Positions 7,769 to 15,378 of a stretch of 19,921 nucleotides of DNA are shown here, piece after piece (the first letter of the stretch is position 1; the number at the start of each line of letters is the position of its first letter). The notes beneath the pieces are model-generated. The model worked only from the letters and a program-made list of their open reading frames with translations. It was not told the DNA's origin and searched no databases. The stretch is from Streptomycetaceae bacterium (GTDB taxonomy: Bacteria; Actinomycetota; Actinomycetes; Nanopelagicales; Nanopelagicaceae): the NCBI GenBank assembly GCA_027490415.1, contig JAIXYD010000002.1, forward strand, positions 1-19,921, given 5' to 3'. The position numbers and the translations under genes are program-made.

Positions 7769-8910
7769 TGGAGAAAATTCTCTGCATCACAAATGATTTT
7801 GGTCCTCGCGCCGGGGGAATCGAAACCTTCGTAATTGGATTAATTGAAAGACTTCCTCGCTCGCGCGTAATTGTGTACACCAGCGCACAAGATAATTCAG
7901 AGTCTTATGATCGTAAGTGGCTCGAAGATTTCGGCGTAGAAGTCATTCGCGATAAGGCAAAGATACTTCTACCCACACCTGGGGTTGCATTCTGCATCAA
8001 TGCCTTAGTGCGGGAACGAAATATCTCAACCGCATTCTTTGGCGCAGCTGCGCCCTTAGGGCTCTTATCGCGAAGTCTGCGTAAGGCGGGAGTCAAGCAC
8101 ATTGTTGCTCTTACTCATGGACATGAAGTGTGGTGGTCCAAGGTGTGGCCATTTACCATGGCGATTAAATTTATCTCACGTAATGTAAATCATCTGACGT
8201 ACCTTGGTGAATATACGCGCAACGCAATCGCCCAATCGATGTCAGTGGAAAACGCATCCAAAATGGTGAAGATTGCGCCCGGAATAGATACTGAGCATTT
8301 CTCTCCTCGGGATGCGCATCAATTACGGGAAGAGCTAAACCTTGCTGAGAAGAAGGTAATTGTCAGTGTCGGTCGACTCGTCCATCGCAAAGGACAGGAT
8401 GTTTTGATCGAGGCGATGCCAACCATCTTGAGAGAGGTTCCGCACGCTCACCTTGTCATGATTGGGGAAGGTCCATATCGCAGTTACTTGGAGAATCGTG
8501 TTAAGTCACTTGGAATTCAAGAGAGCGTGACATTTATTGGTCGCATCCAGTACTCAGATTTACCTCGATACATTTGTGTCGGTGATGTATTTGTTATGCC
8601 ATCACGATCACGACTAGCTGGATTAGAGGTCGAAGGACTTGGCATTGTCTATCTTGAAGCAAGTGCATGTGGCTTGCCAGTAATTGCAGGTAACTCTGGC
8701 GGCGCGCCGGATGCGGTTCTTGAAGGTGAGACTGGATTGGTAGTCGATGGTACTAAGAAGGAAGCTGTCGCAGCATCAACGGTTGAGCTTCTCTTAGATC
8801 CACAGCGATCTAAGGCTATGGGTGTACGTGGGCGTGAGTGGATTATTCAAGAGTGGCGATGGGATATCTGGTCAGCGCGCTTTGCCGAGCTGCTCAAAGT
8901 AAACCAATAG
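7768..8910 (+). CDS. GT4 glycosyltransferase, PimB'-like mannosyltransferase
   Basis: This 380-residue GT-B enzyme resembles PimB', which adds mannose from GDP-mannose to phosphatidylinositol monomannoside on the inner membrane leaflet. N-terminal hallmarks are ITNDFGPRAGGIETFV, ILLPTPGVA, FFGAAAPLGLL and ALTHGHEVWW (H118). The donor-binding half shows VGRLVHRKGQDVLIEA with R203 and K208, and the E-x7-E motif at E289 and E297 in EVEGLGIVYLEASACGLPV. Length agrees with PimB' of mycobacteria and corynebacteria. The GTG start overlaps the nlpC stop by one base (TAGTG), so the two are coupled. The last 17 bp overlap the convergent response-regulator gene. A related GT4 acting on another lipid or glycan is possible, but the synteny and HGHEV segment favour PimB'. 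Confidence 0.87.
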   Translation: MEKILCITNDFGPRAGGIETFVIGLIERLPRSRVIVYTSAQDNSESYDRKWLEDFGVEVIRDKAKILLPTPGVAFCINALVRERNISTAFFGAAAPLGLLSRSLRKAGVKHIVALTHGHEVWWSKVWPFTMAIKFISRNVNHLTYLGEYTRNAIAQSMSVENASKMVKIAPGIDTEHFSPRDAHQLREELNLAEKKVIVSVGRLVHRKGQDVLIEAMPTILREVPHAHLVMIGEGPYRSYLENRVKSLGIQESVTFIGRIQYSDLPRYICVGDVFVMPSRSRLAGLEVEGLGIVYLEASACGLPVIAGNSGGAPDAVLEGETGLVVDGTKKEAVAASTVELLLDPQRSKAMGVRGREWIIQEWRWDIWSARFAELLKVNQ

Positions 8911-9505
8911 TTTTTGCTCGAGCTACAGCGCTTCTTCGCGAGTGGGTCTCCAGTTTTCGATAAATCGTTGCGCAGTGACTTTTTACAGTGGCATGGGAGA
9001 TAAACATCGCACCAGCAATTTCAGCGATGCTCAATTCGCCATCAAGATGAGATAAGACCATGACCTCTCTGGGGGAGAGTAAATCTTGAACTCTTTCGCG
9101 CCCGATAAGAGCAATAGTCTGACTGCTGATAAACACTGAAGGATTGGCCAGGACTGATCTGATTGCAGTCACCAGGTGTTCGGCACTCTCTGATTTCGAG
9201 ATAAACCCTTGTGCACCCGCCTTGGTCGCTGCGACAATGAGATCCAATCCATTTTCGAGACTTAGAACAATAATCACAATGGTGGGCGAGTGCTTTCTTG
9301 CCCAACTTATGATTTCAAGACCGTTACCATCTGGCAAATTCAGATCAACGGTTATCACATCCGGATTTAGCAGGGCAATCATGGCGATAGCTTCTTTAAG
9401 TGAGCCAGCTTCTCCTATGCATTCAAATCCAGCCGCTGCAAGTGATCGCTTAACTCCATCACGCACGAGTGGGTGATCATCAATAACAAGAACTGATGCA
9501 CTCAC
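8894..9505 (-). CDS. NarL/FixJ-type response regulator
   Basis: This 203-residue transcription factor has a receiver domain (residues 1-120) joined to a LuxR-type helix-turn-helix (about 138-203). The acidic pocket is D9-D10, the phospho-acceptor is D54 in ITVDLNLPDG, and the conserved lysine is in GFISKS. The output domain has LSPREVMVLSHLDGELSIAEIAGAMFISHATVKSHCATIYRKL in the usual register, cited here from residue 139 on. Its ATG overlaps the histidine-kinase stop by 4 bp (ATGA), so the two form a cognate pair translated together. The 3' end overlaps the convergent glycosyltransferase gene by 17 bp. Target genes are not visible; the neighbouring acyl-CoA ligase and envelope genes are plausible candidates by position only. 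Confidence 0.93.
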   Translation of the reverse strand: MSASVLVIDDHPLVRDGVKRSLAAAGFECIGEAGSLKEAIAMIALLNPDVITVDLNLPDGNGLEIISWARKHSPTIVIIVLSLENGLDLIVAATKAGAQGFISKSESAEHLVTAIRSVLANPSVFISSQTIALIGRERVQDLLSPREVMVLSHLDGELSIAEIAGAMFISHATVKSHCATIYRKLETHSRRSAVARAKTIGLL

Positions 9506-10059
9506 AAGATTATGGTGATGGTTGTTCCATCCTCTCGAGAATTTATTTCGATTGAGCCGCCACGATTTTCGATGCGCTCAATGCAACCTAAAATCCCATA
9601 ACGCCCCGAAGTTGATGTGACTCCGCCGTGGCCGTTATCAGAAATTTTCACCATGACTCCATCCTCGCCTGTCGAAAGTTCTAGGTGAATCTGGCTAGCC
9701 CCAGAATGAGTATGAGCATTTCTGAGAAGTTCAGAGATGACCCGAAGCAGCAGGTGTTTATCGTCCGCGGATAGCTCAATTTCCTCACTTGTAACTCTAA
9801 TATCGGCGGAGATGGAGGCCACCACTCGGTGCAATTCGGCAGTGAATTCTGAACTAGTTCTTAAGTCATATATTTCATCGCGCACCTTTTCGATGAGCTC
9901 TGAGACTCGGAAGCGAATGGTGCGAACGTCATTGCGAATAGTTGCCGGTGTAAGGGGTGCGGCAAGCACAAGATCAAGTTGAAAACCGAGTGCAACAAGA
10001 TCTTGTGCGATGCCATCATGAATCTCCTGGGCAATCTCAACTCTTGTGGATTGCGCCAT
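9502..10059 (-). CDS. Short sensor-less histidine kinase (HisKA_3/HATPase_c)
   Basis: This 185-residue protein is only the kinase core of a NarX/DesK/LiaS-class histidine kinase. The H-box lies almost at the N-terminus, with H14 in QEIHDGIAQDLVALGF. The ATPase domain follows with N114 in SELLRNAHTHSGA, the G1 box DNGHGG (D141) and GRYGILGCIERIENRGG. There is no transmembrane segment, PAS, GAF or HAMP region. Family members usually have 350-600 residues, so any sensing must come from a partner protein or from intracellular ligands. It cannot be extended at the N-terminus, because an in-frame TAG (the fadD stop) lies six codons upstream. It sits 15 bp after the acyl-CoA ligase gene and overlaps the regulator gene by 4 bp, so all three may share one mRNA. 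Confidence 0.9.
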   Translation of the reverse strand: MAQSTRVEIAQEIHDGIAQDLVALGFQLDLVLAAPLTPATIRNDVRTIRFRVSELIEKVRDEIYDLRTSSEFTAELHRVVASISADIRVTSEEIELSADDKHLLLRVISELLRNAHTHSGASQIHLELSTGEDGVMVKISDNGHGGVTSTSGRYGILGCIERIENRGGSIEINSREDGTTITIIL

Positions 10060-10074
10060 GAAGGTAAACGCTCT

Positions 10075-11868
10075 CTATTCTTTACTGAAGAGAGCTTCAA
10101 TCTCTGCAGCGTATTGCTGTGCAACAACATGGCGTTTGACAGAGAGCTTTGCGGTGAGCTGACCCCCTGCGATAGTGAAATCTTCAGCCAAGATTGTGAA
10201 TTTACGGATTGATTCAGCCTTACTCACAGCCTTGTTTGCCTCATCCACTGCTGTTTGGATAACAGCCAGTAGATCTGGGTCATTGCGCAATACATCAATC
10301 GTTGCGCCTTCCTTCTTATTGGTGGCAATCCATCCCTTGATCATTTCTGGATCAATGGTGATGAGGGCAGCAATAAATGGTTTGTTATCGCCGACAACCA
10401 TGCACTGGCTTACCAATGGATGCGAACGGAGACGATCTTCCAGAACTGCTGGGGCAACGTTCTTTCCACCCGCAGTAACGATCAGTTCTTTCTTGCGACC
10501 TACGATGTAGAGGAATCCGTTTTCATCAAGTCGACCAAGGTCACCTGATTTAAACCAACGATCTCCTTCGAAGACTTCGCTATTTGCTTGATCGTTCTGC
10601 CAGTAACCGCGCATGACGATTGGGCCTTTAATGAGAACTTCTCCATCTTCTGCGATCTTGATTGTTGTTCCCGGAATAGGGCGTCCAACAGAACCAATTT
10701 CAATATTGCCGGTGATGTTAAGTGTTGCTCCAGCAGTAGTTTCGGTTAATCCATAACCTTCATAAATTGTGATTCCTGCGCCACGGAAGAAGTGGCCAAG
10801 ACGGGCACCTAGCGGAGCTCCTCCAGAAATAGCAGCTTCAACTGCGCCACCTAAGCTCGCGCGAATCTTTGAAAACACGAGCTTGTCAAAGAGACCATGC
10901 TTGAGTGAGAGCAGTGGATTGAATTTCTTGGAATCCATATTCTCGCTATATTCGATGGCTATTGCAGCAGCTTTTCTAAAGATCTTGCCCTTACCAGCTG
11001 CTTCAGCCTTTGCCTCTGCACCGTTGTACACCTTCTCGAAGATGCGAGGAACTGCAAGAACGAATGTTGGCTTGAAAGATTGCAAGTCAGGTAGCAATCG
11101 ACCTACTGGATCACTGCAATGAGCTAGATGCAGACCTGCAGTAATTGCTCCGATCTGAACCATGCGACCAAATACGTGTGCAACCGGCAAGAAGAGGAGC
11201 GTTGATCCACCAGGCTTTAAGAATAGATCTGATGCTCCCTGAACTACGTTTCCGCACTCAGAAAGGAAGTTTCCATGAGTGAGCGATACACCCTTAGGTT
11301 TTCCAGTTGTTCCTGATGTGTAGATCAAAGTTGCGAGAGTTTCTGGACTTAAGGAGTTGCGACGACGATCAATCTCATCATCGCTGACATTTGCGCCAGC
11401 GCGCGCAAGTACTGAGAGAACGTCGTCAGTCATCGTCCATACATGCTTTGTATGTGATGGCAATACAGTCTGAGCAAGCTCACGGTGAGTTGGTGTCTCG
11501 ACAATCAGCCCAACTGCGCCAGAGTCGCTCAAAATCCAATCAACTTGCTCTGCAGATGATGTTTCATAGATAGGAACAACACATCCACCGGCAAACCAAA
11601 TAGCAAAATCTAAGATTGTCCACTCGTATCGAGTGCGAGCCATAATTGCTACGCGGTCACCAATGTTGATTCCAGCAGCAACTAAACCTTTGGCAGTTGC
11701 TCGAACTTCTGCCTCAACCTCGCGCGCAGTTACTGGCTGCCATCCATCTCCGAGGGGACGGGACATGATTACGCGTTCTGGTTCAAACCATGCACGATGT
11801 GCAATGAGTTCGGTGAGGTTCCCCTCAGTGGCTACAGGGACAAGTGGTTTAACTGAATATTCGCTCAT
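10075..11868 (-). CDS. Long-chain fatty acyl-CoA ligase (FadD15-like)
   Basis: This 597-residue AMP-forming ligase activates long-chain fatty acids to acyl-CoA through an acyl-adenylate. The P-loop signature is TLIYTSGTTGKPKGVSLTHG. Next come LPVAHVFGRMVQIG, the A5 motif YEGYGLTETTAG, the A7 motif WFKSGDLGRLDENGFLYIVG, the hinge RKKELIVTAGGKN and the C-terminal catalytic lysine region (LTAKLSVKR). Length matches FadD15 of mycobacteria (about 600) and the gene sits in the same neighbourhood. Translation is placed at the ATG 11868 rather than the TTG at 11874, because a TAGCGT hexamer lies exactly 6 nt upstream of the ATG. It is divergent from the SRPBCC gene across 72 bp and upstream of the kinase-regulator pair. 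Acyl chain preference cannot be read. Confidence 0.93.
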   Translation of the reverse strand: MSEYSVKPLVPVATEGNLTELIAHRAWFEPERVIMSRPLGDGWQPVTAREVEAEVRATAKGLVAAGINIGDRVAIMARTRYEWTILDFAIWFAGGCVVPIYETSSAEQVDWILSDSGAVGLIVETPTHRELAQTVLPSHTKHVWTMTDDVLSVLARAGANVSDDEIDRRRNSLSPETLATLIYTSGTTGKPKGVSLTHGNFLSECGNVVQGASDLFLKPGGSTLLFLPVAHVFGRMVQIGAITAGLHLAHCSDPVGRLLPDLQSFKPTFVLAVPRIFEKVYNGAEAKAEAAGKGKIFRKAAAIAIEYSENMDSKKFNPLLSLKHGLFDKLVFSKIRASLGGAVEAAISGGAPLGARLGHFFRGAGITIYEGYGLTETTAGATLNITGNIEIGSVGRPIPGTTIKIAEDGEVLIKGPIVMRGYWQNDQANSEVFEGDRWFKSGDLGRLDENGFLYIVGRKKELIVTAGGKNVAPAVLEDRLRSHPLVSQCMVVGDNKPFIAALITIDPEMIKGWIATNKKEGATIDVLRNDPDLLAVIQTAVDEANKAVSKAESIRKFTILAEDFTIAGGQLTAKLSVKRHVVAQQYAAEIEALFSKE

Positions 11869-11874
11869 GGGCAA

Positions 11875-11880
11875 ACGCTA
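11875..11880 (-). promoter_or_regulatory. -10 element, leaderless-type, for fadD-kinase-regulator
   Basis: On the minus strand TAGCGT is followed by 6 nt and then the ATG of the acyl-CoA ligase gene. No Shine-Dalgarno sequence is present. The position argues for a leaderless mRNA and against the TTG start two codons earlier. Confidence 0.5.
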
Positions 11881-11928
11881 TCGGGGGAATCACAAAAATG
11901 GGAGATCCCAGAAAGAGATTTCTCGGGG

Positions 11929-11934
11929 TAACCT
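11929..11934 (+). promoter_or_regulatory. -10 element, leaderless-type, for SRPBCC-glucokinase
   Basis: TAACCT is followed by 6 nt and then the ATG at 11941. It mirrors the arrangement of the divergent fadD promoter, so the whole control region of both operons fits in about 70 bp. Confidence 0.55.
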
Positions 11935-11940
11935 AGGGCC

Positions 11941-12375
11941 ATGAGCGATATGAGTAGATCAACAATTGTCATTGAAGCACCTATGAGCAAGGTAAGTGAG
12001 GTTCTTTTCGATCTTGAAAAGTACCCTGAGTGGTCGGATTCCATAACAAAAGTCAAGGTTTCTGAGCGGGATGAAGCCGGACGCGTAACTGGTGCGACAC
12101 TGACCATCGCAGCCGGTGCACTTAAGGATGAAGTAAGTCTTACCTATAACTGGGATGGTGCACCTGCACGTCTTGAGTTCGAACTCGAAGATGCAAATAT
12201 GCTTACCAAGATGGATGGGGCATACATCCTCAAAGATTTGGGTGATGAAACCGAAGTTACCTACGAACTTTCAGTCGGTGTCTCAATGCCAATTCCTCAA
12301 ATGATGGTTACAAAGCAAGAGAAGACAACAATTGATCAAGCACTTGCTCAACTCAAAGAGCACTGCGAAGGTTAA
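11941..12375 (+). CDS. SRPBCC (START-like/polyketide cyclase fold) protein
   Basis: This 144-residue small cytosolic protein has the helix-grip SRPBCC fold. Its opening RSTIVIEAPMSKVSEVLFDLEKYPEWSD is typical (beta strand, then helix, then the Y-P-x-W loop), and the C-terminal long helix ends the chain. Such proteins bind lipids or other hydrophobic ligands in a central cavity; the ligand here is unknown. Its length equals that of M. tuberculosis TB16.3 (Rv2185c), which sits near fadD15 and pimB', so it is probably the orthologue. It begins an operon with the glucokinase gene 8 bp downstream. A role in lipid handling alongside the divergent acyl-CoA ligase is attractive but only inferred. Confidence 0.88.
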   Translation: MSDMSRSTIVIEAPMSKVSEVLFDLEKYPEWSDSITKVKVSERDEAGRVTGATLTIAAGALKDEVSLTYNWDGAPARLEFELEDANMLTKMDGAYILKDLGDETEVTYELSVGVSMPIPQMMVTKQEKTTIDQALAQLKEHCEG

Positions 12376-12383
12376 TTGCACTA

Positions 12384-13328
12384 GTGAGCTACACAATCGG
12401 AATTGATGTCGGTGGAACCAAAGTACTCGGTGGTGTTGTTGACGAATCTGGAAAGATTCTCATTGATGCTCGCCGGGACACTCCGCGCGAGGGTGGTACC
12501 GCATTAACTCAGACAATCGCCGATGTTGCTCGAGAGTTGATGTCTTCATACTCAGTTGATTCAGTTGGTATCTCGGCAGCAGGGTTTGTCTCTTCGGATC
12601 GAAAAACTATGCTGGCAACCCCAAACATCGCAGGATGGAATGGCGTAGATCTTGATGCGCAATTAACTGCCCTTCTTGGTCTTCCCGTTGTGATTGAAAA
12701 TGATGCAAATGCTGCTGCGTGGGGAGAGGCGGCATTTGGTGCCGGCCGTGGTCATGATCATCTGCTGATCGTTACGGTAGGTACGGGTATCGGTGGCGGT
12801 ATCGTCGTAAACGGAAATCTCTATCGAGGTGGCTTTGGAATTGCGGCAGAGATTGGACATATGCGCGTAGTTCCTGAAGGTCATCTCTGCGGATGTGGTG
12901 CTCGTGGTTGTTTTGAACAATACGCAAGCGGAAGTGCGCTTATGCGTCATGCTCGTGAAGCGATCAGTGCAACTCCTGAACTTGCCCGCAACTTACTTGC
13001 ACTCGGCAATGGAACCCTCGATGGACTTACCGGCAAGCACATTACAGAGGCAGCTCAAAACGGTGATCCTGTTGCGCTGGCAGCATTTAATACAACAGCG
13101 CACTTTCTCGGTGCAGGGATCGCATCTCTTTGTGTGATTTTAGATCCGACGCGAGTAGTCATTGGTGGCGGCGTTGTTGAAGCGGGAGAAATTCTTTTAA
13201 CTCCGACTCGCGAATCACTCATTCGCCATATGCCATTTGCAGGCAAGCATCCGTATCCAGATATCGTTCCAGCAGAGCTTGGCAACGAGGCAGGGTTGGT
13301 TGGCGTAGCGGATTTAGCCCGCTTGTAA
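12384..13328 (+). CDS. ROK-family glucokinase
   Basis: This 314-residue sugar kinase probably phosphorylates glucose with ATP (or polyphosphate) to glucose-6-phosphate in the cytosol. The N-terminal phosphate loop is IGIDVGGTK (D8 to K13), and the catalytic base is D107 in ENDANAAAWGE. The second ATP loop is VGTGIGGGIV. The ROK zinc site is complete: H159 in EIGH, then C169, C171 and C176 in CGCGARGCFEQYASG. The E-x-G-H motif and length favour actinobacterial glucokinase (GlkA type) over N-acetyl-sugar kinases or NagC-type repressors, since no helix-turn-helix domain precedes the kinase. The GTG at 12384 lies 8 bp after the SRPBCC stop. Only 6 bp separate its stop from the convergent oxidoreductase gene. 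Confidence 0.9.
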   Translation: MSYTIGIDVGGTKVLGGVVDESGKILIDARRDTPREGGTALTQTIADVARELMSSYSVDSVGISAAGFVSSDRKTMLATPNIAGWNGVDLDAQLTALLGLPVVIENDANAAAWGEAAFGAGRGHDHLLIVTVGTGIGGGIVVNGNLYRGGFGIAAEIGHMRVVPEGHLCGCGARGCFEQYASGSALMRHAREAISATPELARNLLALGNGTLDGLTGKHITEAAQNGDPVALAAFNTTAHFLGAGIASLCVILDPTRVVIGGGVVEAGEILLTPTRESLIRHMPFAGKHPYPDIVPAELGNEAGLVGVADLARL

Positions 13329-13334
13329 CCCCAA

Positions 13335-14321
13335 TTACTTTTCGCTGGGATAAATCAAGCCGATCTGGCGACGTATCTCATCAAGTGAACCCATTATCTC
13401 AATACTCTCATCAGGAGTAAGGATTGGTGAATTCATAGCACCAGAGCGAACTACTCGTTCAAATTCTTTAGCTTGTTCACGAAGACCATGACCCTTGTAG
13501 TCATTTGGATATTCATTCGTGGTGCCATCGTGCATGATGACTCTCATTGCGGCTGGGTTATAGAAGGTGCGATCGATTTCGATTTTTCCGAGCGTTCCAC
13601 AAATTGTTGCCCGGCATGGAGTCGAGACCATCATGTTTGATGTGAGGATCGCTTGGGCCCCGCTCTTGTAGTTAAAAATTGCAGTCGAACTGGCATCAAC
13701 ACCCTTATCGGTGAATGTGGCAGAAGATGTAATTGAATCAGGCTTACCTAAGACCATATGAGCAAAGGAGATTGGATAAATACCAAGATCAAGAAGTGCA
13801 CCGCCGCCAAGAGAAGGTTCCCAGTGACGCGGATTGGCGTAGTCGGATAGTCGTTGACCGTGGTCGGCTTCAACAGCCCAGATATCACCGAGTACTCCTA
13901 ATGCAACAATTTCTCGAACCTTGTACATGTGTGGCAAGAATCGTGCCCACATCGCTTCCATCAGCGCAACGCCATTGGCATCAGCTGCTGCTTTCATTTG
14001 ACGTGCTTCTTGGGCATTGATTGTTAAAGGCTTTTCACACAGAACAGGTTTTCCGGCATTAAGCGCTAGGACTGTATTGCTTACATGATAAGGATGTGGA
14101 GTTGCAACATAGATTGCATCGAGGGTTGGATCGTTGACCAACTCTTCATAACTACCGTAGGCGACACAACCAGGGAACTCAATCGCAAATGCCTCAGCGC
14201 TCTCTTTGGAACGCGAGCCAACGGCTGCGACGATGTGGTTGTTAAAGAATGAAAGATCTCTCGCAAACGCTTGCGCGATACCGCCACTAGCGAGAATTCC
14301 CCAGCGAAAATCTGTACTCAT
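13335..14321 (-). CDS. Gfo/Idh/MocA-family NAD(P)-dependent oxidoreductase
   Basis: This 328-residue dehydrogenase is of the Gfo/Idh/MocA family. The Rossmann fold begins at RWGILASGGIAQAFARDL, with AAVGSRSKESAEAFA after strand 2. The family-defining EKP triad is at residues 96-98 (VLCEKPLTI), with K97 the likely catalytic lysine. The C-terminal domain opens with GGGALLDLGIYPISFAHMVLG, whose D-x-G-x-Y is typical of the dihydrodiol dehydrogenase/glucose-fructose oxidoreductase-like subgroup. A sugar or cyclitol substrate is likely but cannot be named. Its ATG overlaps the stop of the upstream small acidic protein by 4 bp (ATGA), indicating coupled translation. No RBS of its own is evident. Confidence 0.9.
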   Translation of the reverse strand: MSTDFRWGILASGGIAQAFARDLSFFNNHIVAAVGSRSKESAEAFAIEFPGCVAYGSYEELVNDPTLDAIYVATPHPYHVSNTVLALNAGKPVLCEKPLTINAQEARQMKAAADANGVALMEAMWARFLPHMYKVREIVALGVLGDIWAVEADHGQRLSDYANPRHWEPSLGGGALLDLGIYPISFAHMVLGKPDSITSSATFTDKGVDASSTAIFNYKSGAQAILTSNMMVSTPCRATICGTLGKIEIDRTFYNPAAMRVIMHDGTTNEYPNDYKGHGLREQAKEFERVVRSGAMNSPILTPDESIEIMGSLDEIRRQIGLIYPSEK

Positions 14322-14623
14322 ACTTGTGCTCCATCATCATCGAGGCCTGAATTATCCGAACGCGGGTTATCTTTCCACTTCTTGAACGCCGTCACACCAT
14401 CTGTGAAGAATTTCTTTAGATTTGTTTTCGCAGGCGCTGGGGGAGTGAAATGTTCATCATCGACATTTCTATCTAAATCATCGAGATAGGTTGTAGGTGA
14501 GCTCTCATCCAGTGAGAGTCCAGAGACAAGCGCGTGAAATTTCTCGTCTATGAGATCTTTATCATCCTCTCGCGGATTCTGGGCGTCATGTGCCTCATCT
14601 GAGTCACCGGAGGTAGATGTCAT
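14318..14623 (-). CDS. Small acidic protein, actinobacterial conserved hypothetical
   Basis: This 101-residue hydrophilic protein is rich in Asp, Glu and Ser and has no signal peptide or membrane helix. The middle segment EKFHALVSGLS...VDDEHFTPPAPAK resembles a motif I recall from uncharacterised actinobacterial proteins (a W/F-x-x-hydrophobic-V helix, then an acidic stretch and D/E-H/R-F-x-P-P-x-P). Those proteins are encoded near PlsC-type acyltransferases and FadD15-like ligases, as here. This copy seems short; longer relatives often carry a C-terminal membrane helix, which is replaced here by a basic/acidic tail (NLKKFFTDGVTAFKKWKDN). The function is unknown. Coding status is supported by the 4-bp ATGA overlap with the oxidoreductase gene and by the proline motif. 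The start ATG lies 50 bp from the divergent plsC gene. Confidence 0.7.
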   Translation of the reverse strand: MTSTSGDSDEAHDAQNPREDDKDLIDEKFHALVSGLSLDESSPTTYLDDLDRNVDDEHFTPPAPAKTNLKKFFTDGVTAFKKWKDNPRSDNSGLDDDGAQV

Positions 14624-14673
14624 GCTTTATATTCGCACAAACTTCGCCAATTGAGTAGAAAAGGGGTTAAATT

Positions 14674-15378
14674 ATGAGCATGAACAATCTGCCCTACGGC
14701 ACTTTGCGCGCCTTCTTGACGCCTTTCCTGATGATCCTCTTTCGCCCCAAGGTGAAGGGTCTTCGCAATGTTCCCGCCACTGGCCCATTGATCATTGCTT
14801 CGAACCATCTTTCATTTAGTGATTCAATTTTTATGCCGCTCGTCGTTCCACGCAAAGTGACCTTTCTTGCAAAGAGCGAGTACTTCACTTCGCCTGGACC
14901 AAAGGGCTTATTGAAGAAGTTAACTTTTATCGCGCTGGGACAAGTTCCAGTAGATCGTTCTGGTGGCCGTCGCAGCGAGGCTGCCCTGATCACAGGCCTC
15001 CAAGTTTTATCGGAAGGTAAGTGTCTGGGAATCTATCCTGAAGGAACGCGTTCACCTGATGGTCGGCTTTACAAGGGACGCACTGGTATCGCCAGACTTG
15101 CTATCGAATCTGGAGCTCCCGTTGTTCCAGTTGCGATGTTTAATACTGAAAAGATTCAGCCAACAGGTCAAGTAGTTCCTAACATTCAAAGAGTGGGAAT
15201 GACATTTGGGGAGCCCATGTATTTTGACGGCGACTCTTCGGATCTTGCATATCTGCGTGTTGTAACAGATCAGATTATGAATCGTATCCAAGAGCTATCT
15301 GGTCAAGAGTATGTAGATGAGTACGCCGTCAAAGCCAAGAAGGCGGGCAAGAGTAATTCAGAGGAAGATTCCGAGTAA
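14674..15378 (+). CDS. plsC: 1-acyl-sn-glycerol-3-phosphate acyltransferase (PlsC family)
   Basis: This 234-residue membrane-associated acyltransferase makes phosphatidate from lysophosphatidate and an acyl donor, or acylates a related lipid. Motif I is NHLSFSDS with H45 and D50 (the HX4D pair). Motif II is around FLAKSEYF, motif III is YPEGTRSPDGRLYKGRTG, and motif IV is VVPVAMFN. An N-terminal hydrophobic stretch (TLRAFLTPFLMILF) would seat it on the inner membrane. The ATG at 14674 has AAGGGG 7 nt upstream, a fair Shine-Dalgarno sequence. In this window most promoter-proximal genes appear leaderless instead. Its position near FadD15-like and PimB'-like genes recalls Rv2182c. Its stop directly abuts the convergent nuclease stop. 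Confidence 0.92.
   Translation: MSMNNLPYGTLRAFLTPFLMILFRPKVKGLRNVPATGPLIIASNHLSFSDSIFMPLVVPRKVTFLAKSEYFTSPGPKGLLKKLTFIALGQVPVDRSGGRRSEAALITGLQVLSEGKCLGIYPEGTRSPDGRLYKGRTGIARLAIESGAPVVPVAMFNTEKIQPTGQVVPNIQRVGMTFGEPMYFDGDSSDLAYLRVVTDQIMNRIQELSGQEYVDEYAVKAKKAGKSNSEEDSE

Noticed and set aside
9144..9476. 110-residue plus-strand frame opposite the response regulator
   Set aside because: It is a shadow of the receiver-domain gene and resembles no known protein.
11869..11874. TTG at 11874 as the fadD start
   Set aside because: The ATG two codons later has a -10 hexamer at exactly 6 nt, the same geometry seen at four other genes. The TTG would overlap the spacer.
14674..15378. plsC as a leaderless gene
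   Set aside because: No TANNNT lies 6-7 nt upstream of the ATG; AAGGGG at 7 nt fits a Shine-Dalgarno sequence instead.
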